Shown here: piece by piece, positions 40,589 through 55,500 of the stretch
How positions within the stretch are numbered: the first letter of the stretch is position 1
Layout: each line of letters begins with the position of its first letter
Assembly (NCBI RefSeq): GCF_905220365.1
Contig: NC_061151.1
Coordinates: 6,256,197-6,320,196 of the forward strand
Direction: 5' to 3'
Length of the DNA stretch: 64,000 nucleotides
Source: Vanessa cardui
Lineage: Eukaryota > Arthropoda > Insecta > Lepidoptera > Nymphalidae
Position numbers and translations under genes: made by a program
The notes under the pieces: model-generated
What the model was told of the DNA's origin: nothing
What the model saw: the letters and a program-made list of their open reading frames with translations, nothing else
The model's database searches: none

Positions 40589-43500
40589 GTGAGTATCATT
40601 ATCATTAGAAGTTCCATCCTTTTTTCGACATCAATGCAGATTTTTAGGATTTCAATTATGTAATCACCTCTATATGATTAATTCTATTAAAATAGCATAT
40701 TTATCTTATTATACAGCCTTATTTACATAGCCTGTAAATTTCCCACTGCCGGGCTAAAGCTTCCTCATCCTTTGAGGAGATTTCTAACATATTCCATAAG
40801 AAAATTAACATAAGAAAAGAGCCTACTCCTTTCTCAAACGCCGGCAACGCACCTGCAAGCCCCCTGGTGTTGCAGATGTCCATGGGCGGTGGTAGTCACT
40901 TTCCATCAGGTGAGCCTCCTGCTCGTTTGCCACCTATACCATAAAAAAAAAAAAAAAAAAAACATTCCACCACGCTGTTCCAATTCCAATTTGTATAATA
41001 CCAATACAAATATGAATTAAAGTTACTATATAAATATTGATCGCGTGGAATGGTGGCAAGAATGCTAGCAGCGTTTCCCCTTTAAATCGCGATTCCGATT
41101 CTCTGGGCAAACGATCCAGTCCTCCTGTTACTAGAGGAGGCAATAAGGCAAGGTTTTGTACTTTTAATGAACCCTTTTGCTCTACTATTCCAAGGTGATA
41201 AAGCCTAAAGATTTCAAACCTGAAGAATTTTTCATTTAGGTTACCTTATAATAAAATATAGGACAACATCACATACATTACTCTGATCCCAATATATGTA
41301 AGTAGCTAAAGCACTTGTGTTATAGGAAATCAGAAGTAACGATACCACTAACAGCCAGACCCGAGACAATATAGTAAACTTACCTTTTCTACGTCTCATA
41401 AACGTAAACGAAAACCACCTTAATACTTAGCTATTTTAATAACCTTCTAATTCAATATTTCGCAACTAAATCCCGACATATTATTATTTCCCATAAACAC
41501 AATACATATTTGTATATCTATGTAAATTTTGAAATACAAGTTCATTATGACGTCCTATATTTGGTCGTGTGAATCTTTAGCAACTTGAAACGGATTTGAA
41601 ATGACATCATACCAAATATACTTTAATATAGGTTTTTAAAAGGAGCGTTGACTATAAAGACTGGTACTAATTGATTATGATAATATACGAAACAACTGAG
41701 ATGTAGCATCGGCTAAATTCGTAAAACCGATCACATCCAAATTGAGTACGCTATCCCAAATTATCAATATTCATTTCTTATGTGAATATGATCTTTACAC
41801 AAACGTAATAACTTTTAATATCATATGAACTAATATATTCGTCAATTCGACACGTCGATTTACATGCATTTGCTTTCTCGGGTTGATCAGACGCGAGAAT
41901 CTATAGCGACGAATAGCGTCGAATAGCGCGATAGGGAGCTGTTTCTATTGGTTGTGTGAATCGGCAGTAATCGGTTTTATTGAATTTGTCGATGCTACAT
42001 CTAAGTTGTATCGTACTATAACAATATCAATGACGACGATTATATATGTTTCTGCTAACAACGTGATATATTATTACACAAGGGAACAATTACAGTTTTA
42101 ACAATTCAATTGTAATCAACACATATAAAGTAACAGTCAAAAAGATTTATGATATAGGTAGGTGGATGAGTCAATGGACCACCAATATAGACAATGGCGT
42201 TGTAAGAAATACTAACCATTCCTTATCCAATATGCCATCAACTAAGATGTCCCTTGTGCCTGTAGTTACACTGGCTCACTTACCCTTCGAACTGAAACAA
42301 CAATAATGTACAACAAACATAAAAAAAATACATAAAAACATACATGCCTAGAATGCTTCAAATTTTTCCGACATTGCATTTCAATGGACTTATACAGGGT
42401 TATAGGTAAATCGACGTATATCCTTTAAGAGGTGATAGGGGTGACTATTTGCAATAATTTTAACCCCCATATACATGATCCAAAAGTGAACCATTTTCGA
42501 GTTATCATATATTAACTTTTTTTAAAAAATTGTCAAAAATGCAACTTCAAAAATGTATGTAGATAAAAATATTAATTAAAATCAATTTTTTTTCTTCTGT
42601 ATTATAAAAACGAATAAACACGGGATATTTGTAAATATTTTAACTATCATTTTCGGCCCAAATTTAAAAATGGGAGACGGAAAACGATATTATTTTAATA
42701 ATTTTAAAAATGTTTTCTCAAAAATGCCTCAAAACTAAAAAAAAAAAACATTATGAAACTTGTTCTGCAGATTATTTTAAAAACATAACCTTTTTCTTAG
42801 CTTTCAAAAATGTATAACAACTAGGAATTTATTTCAAAGCAGCCGAAATAAAATGACCAGAAAGGACGCTGGTGGGAATTCGTATTCGAACCTGAACGAA
42901 TTTGTACTAAAGGTCGCTCTTTAAAATTCCCACAAAATTAATTAAAAATAATTTTCAATGTGAAAAATCTTACTAACTTACCTACTTACTTTATACAAGT
43001 TTAAAATAACATTTAAATAGACAAACAGCTAAGTTATAAGTAAGACATTTTGTAATGGGGGTTAAAATTATTGCAAATAGTCACCCCTATCACCTCCTAA
43101 CGGATATACGTCGAGTTACCAATAACCCTGTATAATTCATGGATTTTAAAAACATTTGTCTTTAACAGACTAAAAAGGCGTATAAAAAATTAAAAAGTTT
43201 TGTTTATTTTTCAGAAACCAATGGCAAACAAGATCACAGAGAATGTAGAAGATGTTCAGAAATAAGCAATTCTGAACCGGAAATCAGACAAATCGAAGAA
43301 CTGACATTTATAGACGATGCTAGCGTTAAAATATCCAACAGAAAGGTACTAGAGGAACCGGAAGACAAGTGAGGCATTGGTTTAAAACTACATATATGAT
43401 ATTTAAAAGCCTTGAGCCGAAACGGCCCAGTGGTTAGAACGCGTGCATCTTAACCGATAATTGCGGGTTCAAACCCAGCCAGTAAATATTTATGTGCTTA

Positions 43501-46500
43501 ATTTGTGTTTATAATTAATCTCGTTCGGCGGTGAAGGTAAACATCGTGAGGAAATGCATTTGTCTAATTTCATAGAAATTCTGCAACATGTGTATTGTGC
43601 CAGTTCTGTTCAGTTCTGCCAGTGTGTATATAGAACAGCGTTGTGGAATATGTTCCAAACCTTCTCCTCAAAGGGGAGAGGAGTCTTTAGCCCAGCAGTG
43701 GGTAATTTGCAGACTGTTGTTGTTTTGATATTTAAAAAAAATCCTGAGACAAAAAACTTTTCTGGAATCTAAGATGTTACTGTATCTGTTACATGCACTT
43801 TTCCTCCAAATCAAAACACAGTATGGCACTCAAAGACTTGAAGGGTGAGTGACACAGTGTAACAGGCACAAGGGACATAACATCTTAGCTCCAAAGTTTG
43901 GTGGTGCATTGGCAATATAAGGTATGGTTTATATACGCCATTGTCTATGGCGGTAGTCCATTGGTTCATCCTCCTATCTATATCATAATAATATTTGAGA
44001 CTGTTACTTTATATATGGTACTGTACTATTTTATCGAGAGTGCCAAGGGACAGAGATAGTTGGCAACATTTGGAGGAGGCTTTTGCCGCATTAGGCGGCC
44101 CTTTCATAGCATAGAAAATAAACATACCGAAAAAAAAGACAAAAATAAATAAATATACTAAATATATTTTAAAAAAAAGATTATATACTAAAATACTAGA
44201 TGACACAACTACTAATAAGGGAAATAAAGCTTTATTATAATTATATTATACTGTACTATTTTATCAGTAGTCTGGAATTCTTGAAACCAACGCTTTGTTA
44301 TATATTTGGAATAGCTTAAATCTTTTAATCTTTTTCAGTGGACGCAGCACTCGACAGCGATCGCAAAATGATTCCCAGGTAATAAGTAAATTTTTAGCGG
44401 TAGATTGTTGATTCGACTTTTCTCATCGGAATAGCTGAGTACACAGAAAATATATATAATAGAAATATCATATAATGGACATTGCAAAAAAACAGATTCA
44501 ATCTGTATTATTGTACTCATTGTAGAATTTTCAGGCGCCTGAGCACCGAATTCAAGTACTGGTTAATTGTTAAAACTGGAACCTGTAATGGAATGCCTGT
44601 TAATATAGTACCTTCTGCGTAACTCCTGAGTTTCTTACCGGTTCAGCTCGGTAGAATCTACTTTCCGAGCCGGTGGTTTACTTAATTGTAAAATGACGAT
44701 TCAAAAGTGCTTGTAAAAGCCTACTTGAATAAAGTTTATTTTGATTTGATTTGATTTGATTTGCAACATTCCAAACTTTGGGTTGTTAATGTCCTAATGT
44801 AAAAATTGGTCATTGGGCTTTTGAGACCCTGAGATTTACCAGCCTTAGAAGCTAACCACTGTAAGAAGGCGGTCAATTAACAATCTACCCAGTGTATCAA
44901 GATGGCAGTCAATTAACAAATAATTAACCTACCCAATAGATTTTCAGAAATACCGATTATTGGTAACAAATTATAATTGACTAGTAATCGCCCGAGGATT
45001 CGCACGACTTTTAGGGTTTTTGTTGTCATGTGTCAGGCAAAAAAATAGCCTAATTGGAGTTCAAGTTTGCTTCATACCAAATTTCATGAAATTCGGTCGA
45101 AAGAGCGACATAAACGACATAAGCGACAGACAGAAACACAGACAGACAAACAGAGTTAAAATAGTCACGTCGTATTTTCCGGCATATATCGATGAGTAAA
45201 ATGTACTTGTGTTGGTGCACCCACACATGCGCAACAATGTATCTTGCTCTTATTTTTATCTCTCTGGAAAAACCCTTTACGCGCTTCCCCCACGTGATGG
45301 AAAGTGGGGGGGGTGTGGGACTCCCCGGAGCCCTGGACGCCGAGTGCGCCCAAGTACGCCGGGTTTACACACTAAAAAACAAGCGGTACCCTCTCCGTCT
45401 TTCGACGGACGCCACGGGATCGCTTACGCATACTACCGTGATAGTGTCTTGCTTTAGTCTTTCTTGAGAATAACCCCAATCCCCGAAATCAGTAAGGACA
45501 TCATTGATTAGAAATATCTATTTTTTTAGATTAAGCGTGTAAAATATTACGTTAAGATGACAATACTTCTGGGCTGCTGGACTTTCTTCACGGCTGTCTT
45601 TCTCACGTGCAACGAAAAAGAGGAAGTCTTCAAAAACACCGCAGTGAGCCTTACTGAAGAGAAATGTAAGTTACAACATAATTATAATATTCGATCACAT
45701 TAAAATTTCAAATCTATCTTGTTTATAATATTATAACAATTTATAATCATGACAAAAAATTTCATGAGCCAAAATACCACATGTATTGTGGATCATAAAA
45801 AATATTTATACTACACATTGTAATATAAAAATCGAATATTAATTCCAATTTTGAAATCCGTGCATTGTCATTATATCTTGATACTTGGAATATATAATCT
45901 GGATTACAATGACATATTTTTTACGGCTCATTTATACCATATGGATCAATATTAAAGAAATACAACAAGTCTAAGACATAATGACTATGTTCATATATAA
46001 TCAAACTTTAAAAAGGTTATGTAACAGTATGTTTATCTTTTAGCTTATCACATAGATGTCAAAAGCAATTCCATACAAATAAAGTTCTCAGGACCGTTCT
46101 TGTCTGAACAAGCAGAGAAGAAACTGAATTCAAGCCAAATAATAAATTCCACCAAATTGATCGTCTGGTTTGAGAATCTTCAAAATGATACGATTGAGGT
46201 AATATTCATTTATATTACGACCTCCGTTTAGTGTGTCCCGGGTTCGATTCCCTACCAAGTCGACGTACAAACAGTTCATTAGTTTTCTATGTTGTCTTGG
46301 GTCTGGGTGTTTGTGGTACCGTCGTTACTTTTGATTTTCCATAACACAAGTGCTTTAGCTACTTACATTGGGATCAGAGTAATGTATGTGATATTGTCCA
46401 ATTTTAACTAATTAAGAAACGATGGATGGATTGTATGATAGACGATATGGCTGGAAATAATGTAACTTGTGAGATGACGTCAGACAGAGATGTATGAAAG

Positions 46501-49500
46501 GAAACATGCTGCGCCGACCCCAAATAAAATTGGATTAAGGACAGGATGATGATGATAATGATGAAATAAATACTAATTTGAATCATATTGAATTGAATCA
46601 GTTTAAATGAACAGTCATACCTACGAATAATCGTTGTTAATAATAAGATTAGGTTAAGAACTAACACAGAATATATTGTAAATTAAGAAGATACTTTTAA
46701 ATGACACAAGCAGATGACAAATTCAGCTTTTAAGATTTGAAATAAAGTTATTATAATTTAAAACTGTTTGCAGACTCTGTATTAAGTGTTGAGCCGAAAT
46801 ATACAATATCCAAGCATTTGGGCTCATATCATTTTAATTCTTATAACCAAAATTTCATGCCATGATTTGTGGTTGACATTTTAATTTATAACTTGCAAAT
46901 TTTCAGACAACAGAAGCTTGGGAAATTATCCTCCAATCAAAAATAGATCTTAATGAAGGAGAATTAAGAACAAGAGTATTCAATACTAAGCAACCTTTGT
47001 CAAGCTATAGGTTGCGCGTGCGCACAAATGCAGCAAAAATCGTCCCCTTCACTATGACCTACACAATTGATCCACTAGACATCAACCAAGGGATGATATT
47101 CGCTGTTGTGTTATTATGTGGACTTTATATATTAATTATATTTGAGGTAAATATATTTTATGTCCTGTATGATACACGGATCAAAATCAAAATATTCTCT
47201 ATAAATTTGGGCTCATAAAAGTTCTTTTGAATCGTCATGTTCATATTCGAAAGGAAGGTTTTTGTATAATCAAATAAAAAGAAAATAAACTTTATTCAGG
47301 TGGGCTTTTACAAGCACTTTTGAATGGTCATTTAACAATTAAGTGAAGCTACCACCGGTTTTGAAAGTAGATTCTACCGAGAAGAACCGGCAAGAAACTC
47401 AGTAGTTACTCTTTTTCAACAATTAAAAAATATAATCATATTAGTTAAAAACAATAGGCTATTTGACGATGCGAAAAATAAATTGTGAATTATTGTAATC
47501 AGTGTATATTATGAGTTTAAAAATGGTTATTTACTAACGAAACTTGAAAATAATACTTAATTTATTCAAAAATCTGTAAATAAAAATGCATTTTTTCAAA
47601 CGTTTGTCACGTGAAACAAAACGCTCCTGATTGGCCGGGCCTATGATGAAGTCATTTGGTTGTAAACTTTGCTTTTCTACTATACGTATTACAGATTAAA
47701 ATACAGCAAAGTGACGTCACTAACCCCATTGCAGCGCCAAATTGTCCAAGTAGCGTTTTCGCGCGTTATTTAAATATGGAATTTTTAATATGATATTTTT
47801 CGGCAAATATGTACTAGAAATAAAAAAATCAACTTTTGTTGGGTTCCTTAACCTCTACTAAATAATATAAAATGGATTTTAAAAACCAGTCAAATAGCCT
47901 ATTATATATGTATGTAATGTATCCTGCCTAGAAGTCAACAGATATTAATTCCAAGCTTTTTTATTATCAATCTATATAGTAAGGCAACACTAATAACTTT
48001 AGAAATTTCTAATGTGACGTCGTAAATAAACAAATTTAGTAGCAATTTTAACTAATTATTAACAAATGCAATTCCTATGCTTAATAGGTTATTAACAGGA
48101 CGATGGCGGCAATTACTGTGTCTACCTGTTCACTGGCTGCGCTAGCCCTGGTGGGGGAAAGACCTACCCTATCAGAGCTGGTCTCCTGGCTGGATATAGA
48201 AACCCTTCTGCTGCTCTTCAGCATGATGATCCTAGTCGCCATAATGGCTGAGACCGGGATATTTGATTACTTGGCTGTTTTCACTTTCGAAGTAAGTTTT
48301 GCCCTATGTTTTGTTTAGGTATCATGATTAAATTAAACATATGTTCGCGTCATATTATATATGAACAAAATTAACTCAATAACTATAATATTATTTACTA
48401 CATAGAAATCTATGTGATTATGTATAAGTAATAATTTATTAAAGCAACTTAACATTTTGGCTCATTTAGAATTTTTATTTGATTTACTAATGTATAACAT
48501 AAATATTTCATACAACTAACGTATAAAATAGTATTAATATTAGAAAATATCAATATACAACAACAACAGCCTGTAAATTCCCACTGCTGGGCTAAAGGCC
48601 TCCTCTCCCTTTAAGGAGAAGGTCTGAAACATATTCCACCGCGCTGTTCCAATGCGGGTTGGTGGAATACACATGTGGCAGAATGTCTATGAAATTTGTC
48701 ACATGCAGGTTTCCTTGCGATGTTTTCCTTCACCGCTGAGCACGAGATGCCATCTCGACTCTTATAATACAATATATAAATTTAAGATTTTTTTATCTTT
48801 ACTTCATTTCCATTGTCATACAGCAGAGTAATAAACCCTTCATATATATATCTGAGTGTCATCTCATTATAAATAAATATCATTGTGTAAAACAAATATC
48901 GCATCTTTTCAATGTTTCTAGAAGATTTTAACAGCCAAGATGAATTCCTGGTTGGAACCGCTGAAATTTCATATCCTTATATTTCATCTTGTATTCGGTA
49001 AAAGAAAACATCGTAAGGAAACCTGCATGTATCTAATTTCAATTAAATTCTGACACACGTGTATCCAACTCACATTGGGCCGGTATGGAGAGTTATCCCA
49101 AACTCCTCCTCAAAATGATGGCCTTAATCAAATCAAATCAAAATAAACTTTTTCAAGTAGGCGTTTACAAGCACTTTTGAATCGTCATTTTATAATTAAG
49201 TGAAGCTACCACCGGTTCCGAAAGTAGATTCTACCGAGAAGAACCGGCAAGAAACTCAGTAGTTACTCTTTTTTAACATTTAAAAAATACAAAGTCATGT
49301 TAGTTAAATACAATTATTTAAATTAATATATCCTACTTGGAAGTCAACAGGTATTAACTCCACGCTTTTTTATCATCTACAAAATCTTGTATCGAATAAT
49401 ATGCTTTTTCTACCAATTTTTTTTTACAAACGATTTGAATTTACGAAACGGCAAAGTTAAAAATGTCTGCGGAATTTTATTATAGAAACGGATACCTTGC

Positions 49501-52500
49501 CCCAAGAAGGATTTATTGACTTTGCGGAGTCGGATCAACATTATTGTTACCTTACCTTATTACATTTACAGGTAACGAAAGGCAGACTTTGGCCATTGAT
49601 TTACTTGCTCTGCATGATAACAGCTGTTTTGTCAACATTCTTGGACAACGTAACCACAGTGCTCCTCATGTCTCCTGTAACCATCAGGTAAGTATATTTA
49701 TGTTAATTGGACCTTTATACTTGGTGGGATTTGGGCTAACCCTGGGTAGGTATCACCTACTCATCATATTCTACCACCAAATAGAAGTACTTACTACTTT
49801 GGTGTTCCGATTTAAAGTGAAAGTCAAAGTCAAAAATCGTTATTCAAAATAGAAGTGATTACACTTTCTTATTGTTAGCCAAAATATCTACCACCGGTTC
49901 GGAATTTATCAACTCAGACCTGAGAAGAACCCGCGAAAGAAGAACCGAAGGCTGAGTGAGCCAGTGTAACTACAGGCACAAGGGACGTAACATCTTAGTT
50001 CTCTAATGGCGTATGGGTATTGTAAGGAATGTTTAATATTTCTTACAGCGCCACCAGTTTCCAGCACATGGTCCATTTACTCTCCTATATCATAAAAAAA
50101 CTACCTCATGAGTTTCATAAAATTGCAGTCTTGGGTACAAATTCTTACGAATTATTTTATGTATAATACAGATTGTGTGAAGTGATGGACTTGGATCCTG
50201 TGCCGATTTTGATGTTCATGGCGATATTTAGTAACATAGGAGGCACGGCTACCCCTGTGGGTGATCCGCCCAACGTTATCGTCGCGTCTAACAAAGCTGT
50301 GATACAATCTGTGAGTGTTAACCTACCAATTAAGAAAGAAAATAGTAAAGTAACAGCCTGTAAATTTCCCACTGCTAGGCTAAGGCCTCCTCCTCCATTA
50401 AGGAGAGGGTTTGAAACATATTCCACCACGCTGATCCAATGCGGTTTGTTGGAATGCACATGTGGCAGAATTTCTAAATTAGACTCATGCAGGTTTCCTC
50501 ACGATGTTTTCATTCACCGCCGAGCAAGAGATGAATTATAAACACAAATTGAAAGATTTGTCTACCAATTAGTTTCAGACGATACTTTTTGAACACGAAT
50601 TTAACTGCACCTGACTTTTATTTAAAAAACATTTCCATTTTTAATTGTTAACTTTAAAAATAGAACATCCGTACAAAATAATTTATTCCCGATATTAGGA
50701 TGAATCTTCAAAAACCTTAATCAGTGTAATATTTAAGACTGAAAAAAGTGACAAACAGTTGCGTCTTATCCCTAAAATGTCTTTAAAATTCTTCCAAATG
50801 ACGAAGTTACTCGTAACACGCCATCGTAAATCAATCCATGCCCACTACATACCCATGGACCTAAATTTTAAATTGGTTTTAATGGATATGCCACTCCGAA
50901 TCCTGTTTTCGATTCCCGGCTGAGTCGATTTAGAAAAAGTTCATTAGTTTTCTATGTTGTCTTGGGTCTGGGTGTTTGTGCCGTCGTTACTTCTAATTTT
51001 CCACAGCACAAGTGCTTTAGCTACTTACATTGGGATCAGAGTAATGTACGTGCTGTTGCCAATATTTATTTATTTATAAATCGAAGGTTTGCCAAATTTC
51101 GTATACTTTTGCCTTCCTTCAGTCACACCAATTGTAACTAAGTTTTTTATTACAGGGTATAAATTTCACAAATTTTACAGCGCACATGTCTTTGGGAATT
51201 TTATTTATCTTTATACAAACGTCTTTGCAAATACGTTTTATGTTCAGAGATACTAGTAAACTACGCCAAAGGGTCCCCAGAGATATACAGGGTAAGAATT
51301 ATTATATGTAAAATATAATTAAACAACAACAACACCAACAACAGCCTGTAAATTTCCCACTGTTAGGCTAAAGCTCTTCTTTTGAAGAGAAAGCTTGGAA
51401 CATATCCTGGCTGTTCCAATGCGGGTTGGTGGAATACACATCTGGCAGAATTTCTAAATTAGACACACGCAGGTCCGAATGATGTTTCCCTTCACCGAGC
51501 ACGAGATGAATTATAAACACAAATTAATCACATGAGTATTCAGTACTACTGATATCAACTTTAATTTGACTACATAAGTTTCGATAACAACTTTGTCGAT
51601 ATTCCAAACGTAAATTTACGATTAATTTTGTAATATTAAAATAGCCCATTTTTACTCAATGCATATGTAAACAAGGTACATATACCAAAATAACATTTTT
51701 TACAATTTTTGTCTGTTAATTCCGGCAAGTCTCTGGAACGGCTGGACAGATTTTGACAGGACTTCAACGGGCAGATAGCAGATATAATAAGGAGTAACTT
51801 AAGCTACAATAATAGTTTTTTTTTTGTTAAATTCAAACGCGTACAAGGTCGCGGGCAAAGGTAGTCCTCAATAAATGCCACAGATTTAAGATTAGATCTA
51901 AGCCTGTGCGAATTAAAAGTTGTTTACTAAAATAAATCATTTCTATGGAATATATTCAGATCTCCGTCACCAATTATCAATATGGCGTCGAGCTGCAGAC
52001 TCCTTACCACATTTAAGCGAAGGCGTCAACGTTGTCAGGGAACGATTGGAGAGAAAAATAACCAAGCTGACCCTCAAATTGAATAAAATCGTCAAGGAAA
52101 GTGGAAAAAGGGCGTGCCCAAAGGACACCTTTCAGAGAACGCTGGAAGAATTAAAAGATAAGGTTTGTTTGTTTTTCTAGAACTTTCTAGAACGTTTTGC
52201 CACGTTTGAAATGTTTCAAAGGTTCTTTGAAGTTAAGCATATATTATTGATTGTTAAAAATCTACTATTCGGTGTGGAACTGGACCTGTTTCCTTCATAC
52301 CTGTCAGATCTGAGTGCTTTCTTTTAGGAAACTTTAGTAATTTTTCGTCTATATATATTATTATTATTGAGAACTTATATATATTACATACTCGTAGTTC
52401 ACTTCCTACGACGTGACGTACGTAGTTATTGGCGGCCACAGAATACCAGCGTTGAAACTCATCACAACAATGATTTTCAACATATATGCTGAGTGGCTTA

Positions 52501-55500
52501 CCGTTTGGGCATCACACATTGCTTTGTTTAATTTTCATCTTTATTTTAGTTTGTACTCTTTATTCTTATACGTTCCATTTATATATATACTTTTTATATT
52601 GTTTGCATAAGGTGTGTGTGTGTCCAAATAAAGATTTTTTGATTTGATTTGATAAATGGAACCGTCAAATATCACGAATATGTTTAGGTTTATTTTTGTT
52701 TGTTTTCAATTTTCATTTTTTGATCATCTATCACAAAATGTCCCAAAATAAACACGGACTTATGATGTTCAATTTCGTGTATACTAATTACAAAACTCGT
52801 GCGCGATTAAATCAATTATACCGTCTCCTATAGTACACGGGAAAGGAAATATGTGCATGGGCGTCTGATGGACTTTTTCCATCGGCTACAAGTTATACAA
52901 ACTTATATAATTTGGTATCCTTGCAGTACAAAATCCGTGATCGCGTTCTCCTCATCAAGTCAGCAGTCGCGATCGCCTTCGTCGTCACAGTGTTCTTCTT
53001 GCATTCCATTCCTGAACTAAGTAAGTGGATCCATTGAGAATTTGAGAAACAAATCTTGTAAAATTATCAACCTCCTGCCCTTATCCCAATTTTATTTGAG
53101 GTCAGCGCAGCATCTCTTCTTCCTACTTCCTTGTCTGACGTCATCTCTAGTAACATTCTTTCCAGACATATTTTCACACAATCCATCCATCGCTTTTTTG
53201 GTCGTCCCCTTCCTCCATGCTCAAGACCTTCGTCACAATTAGTTCCTCATTTTGAATATAAGTGCTTAAATATTAGTAAAATTCTAGATCGCGTGTCATT
53301 GGGGATGACAGCTCTCCTGGGCGCCATTCTGCTGCTGACGCTCGCCGACCGCGAGGACTTGGAGCCGATCCTGCACCGCGTGGAGTGGTCCACGCTGCTG
53401 TTCTTCGCGTCGCTGTTTGTACTTATGGAGGTATTTTCATTAAATAGTCTGACAAACCCTATGATTAATTGAATAAAAAAATATAACACGAATGACCTAT
53501 ATATAACCTACACTTTTCAGTTCTTTATTTATTTATAATTGAACACAATTACCATCACTACATAACTTAAATCGGTTACAAGAATATTTCGATACATACA
53601 ACAACAACAGCCTGTAAATTCCGACGGCTGGGCTAAAGGCCTCCTCTCCCTTTGAGGAGAAGGTTTGGAACATATTCCACCACGCTGTTCAAATGCGGGT
53701 TGGTGGAATACACATGTGGCAGAACTTCTATGAAATTTGTCACATGCAGGTTTCCTCACGATGTTTTCCTTCACCGCTGAGCACGAGATGAATTATAAAG
53801 ACAAATTAAGCACATGAATCAGCAGTGCTTGCCTGGGTTTGAACCCGCAATCATCGGTTAAGATGCACGCGTTCTAACCACTGGGCCATCTCGACTCTCA
53901 AGTTTTTTTCGATACATAGAGGGTTACATTAGTATGTACGTATGTAAGAACAGTAAATACCACGACCGATACAAACAGACTCGACAGACAGACAACCGAA
54001 CATAAAACCGTTACTTTTTTTTTATATGTGTTGTATTGCTGTTGGCCCTAATGGCCTTTACAGCGTCACCGGTCTTTCGGGTGTGTCCCCTGCCCTGGGG
54101 TTGAGCGCGGGGCTCGAAATTAAATCTAAATTAAATCTAAGTTCGTCTTGAGGGTGTCTCCTATGAGACCCCACCTCGGCTCAGAACGAAGTCGGTGGGG
54201 CGAAAAAACCGTTACTAAGCGTTCTGCCGTATTTTTGTGATTCCGCAGGAGCGGTTCTGTTTGAGAAGAGGGTAGTTCTTGTAAGAATAGATTATTTATT
54301 GTATCGAATTTCTTTGACGCGTCTTACTAGAGTGAACTGTCATCGTCATGAAACTAAAAAGCCTTACGCGCCCTCTAATTCCCTTCCTGCCTTGTCTTTT
54401 CTCTTTTATATAGTAAAAAACTTTTTCAATATTTCCAACACAAATATTTTTGTTACAAAATAGGCTAGTGTTTATTATGAGTTTAAAAATACGAAATTTA
54501 ACGAAAAATAACGAAACTTGAAAATAATACTTAATTTATTCAAAAATTAATAAATAAAAATGCATTTTGTCAAACGTTTATCACGTGACACAAAACGCTC
54601 CTGATTGGCCGAGCTTATGATGAAGTCACTTTGTTGTAAACCTTGCTTTTCTTCTATATGTACCACAGATAAAAATACAGCAAAGTGACGTCACCGACCC
54701 CATTGCAGCGCTATATTGTCCAAGTAGCGTTTTCGCGCGTTATTAAAATTGGAATTTTTAATATGATATTTTTCGGCAAATATGTACTAGAAATAAAAAA
54801 ACACAAATTTTACTGGGTTCCTTAACCTCTACTAAGTAATATAAAATGGATTTTAAAAACCAGTCAAATAGCCTATTGACAAAATATGTTTCTTATTTAA
54901 TGTTTTTTTTTTTGTTTTATTGTTCTTCCTTATAACAACCATTATCGTTACATAGTATAAAACAAAGTCGCTTACCGCTGTCTGTCCCTATGTATGCTTA
55001 GATCTTTAAAATTACAAAACGGATTTTGATGCAGTTTGTTTTAATAAGTAAATAGTGTTACGAGAGGAAGGTTTTTGTGTATAAAACATGGACCATATAG
55101 TACAGAAACACTAATAATTTTAGAAGTTTCAAATGTGATGTCGTAAATAAACAAATCCTGTTAAATATTTAGTATCAGTATTACACCAGTGTGAAGCCAG
55201 CGGTTAGCTAGTTAATTCTATATTTGGTTTTTAATATATTTTTTAACATGCTTAGTGAGGCTAAGTTTTTGTATTTTTTAGGCGTTATCGAAACTAGGTC
55301 TGATACTGTACATCGGAGGTTTAATGGAACAGTTTATACTGAAGGTCGATGAGGGCGCCAGGCTAAGTGTTGCCATTATGCTCGTATTGTGGGTGAGTAT
55401 AACAACAATAAAAAAAATCCGAAATAATTTATTTAAAATTAAAAAAAATAATAATACATACATATTCTTTAAATCTTATCTGATGAAGATATTAAAATAT

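Noticed and set aside
45192..45467. Overlapping ORFs of about 80-90 codons
   Set aside because: They lie within GC-rich repeat J, where long open frames arise from composition.
53634..53774. Many 60-75 codon ORFs containing MFQTFSSKG- or [14 protein letters not shown] peptides
   Set aside because: These are translations of SINE A in different copies and frames, not genes.
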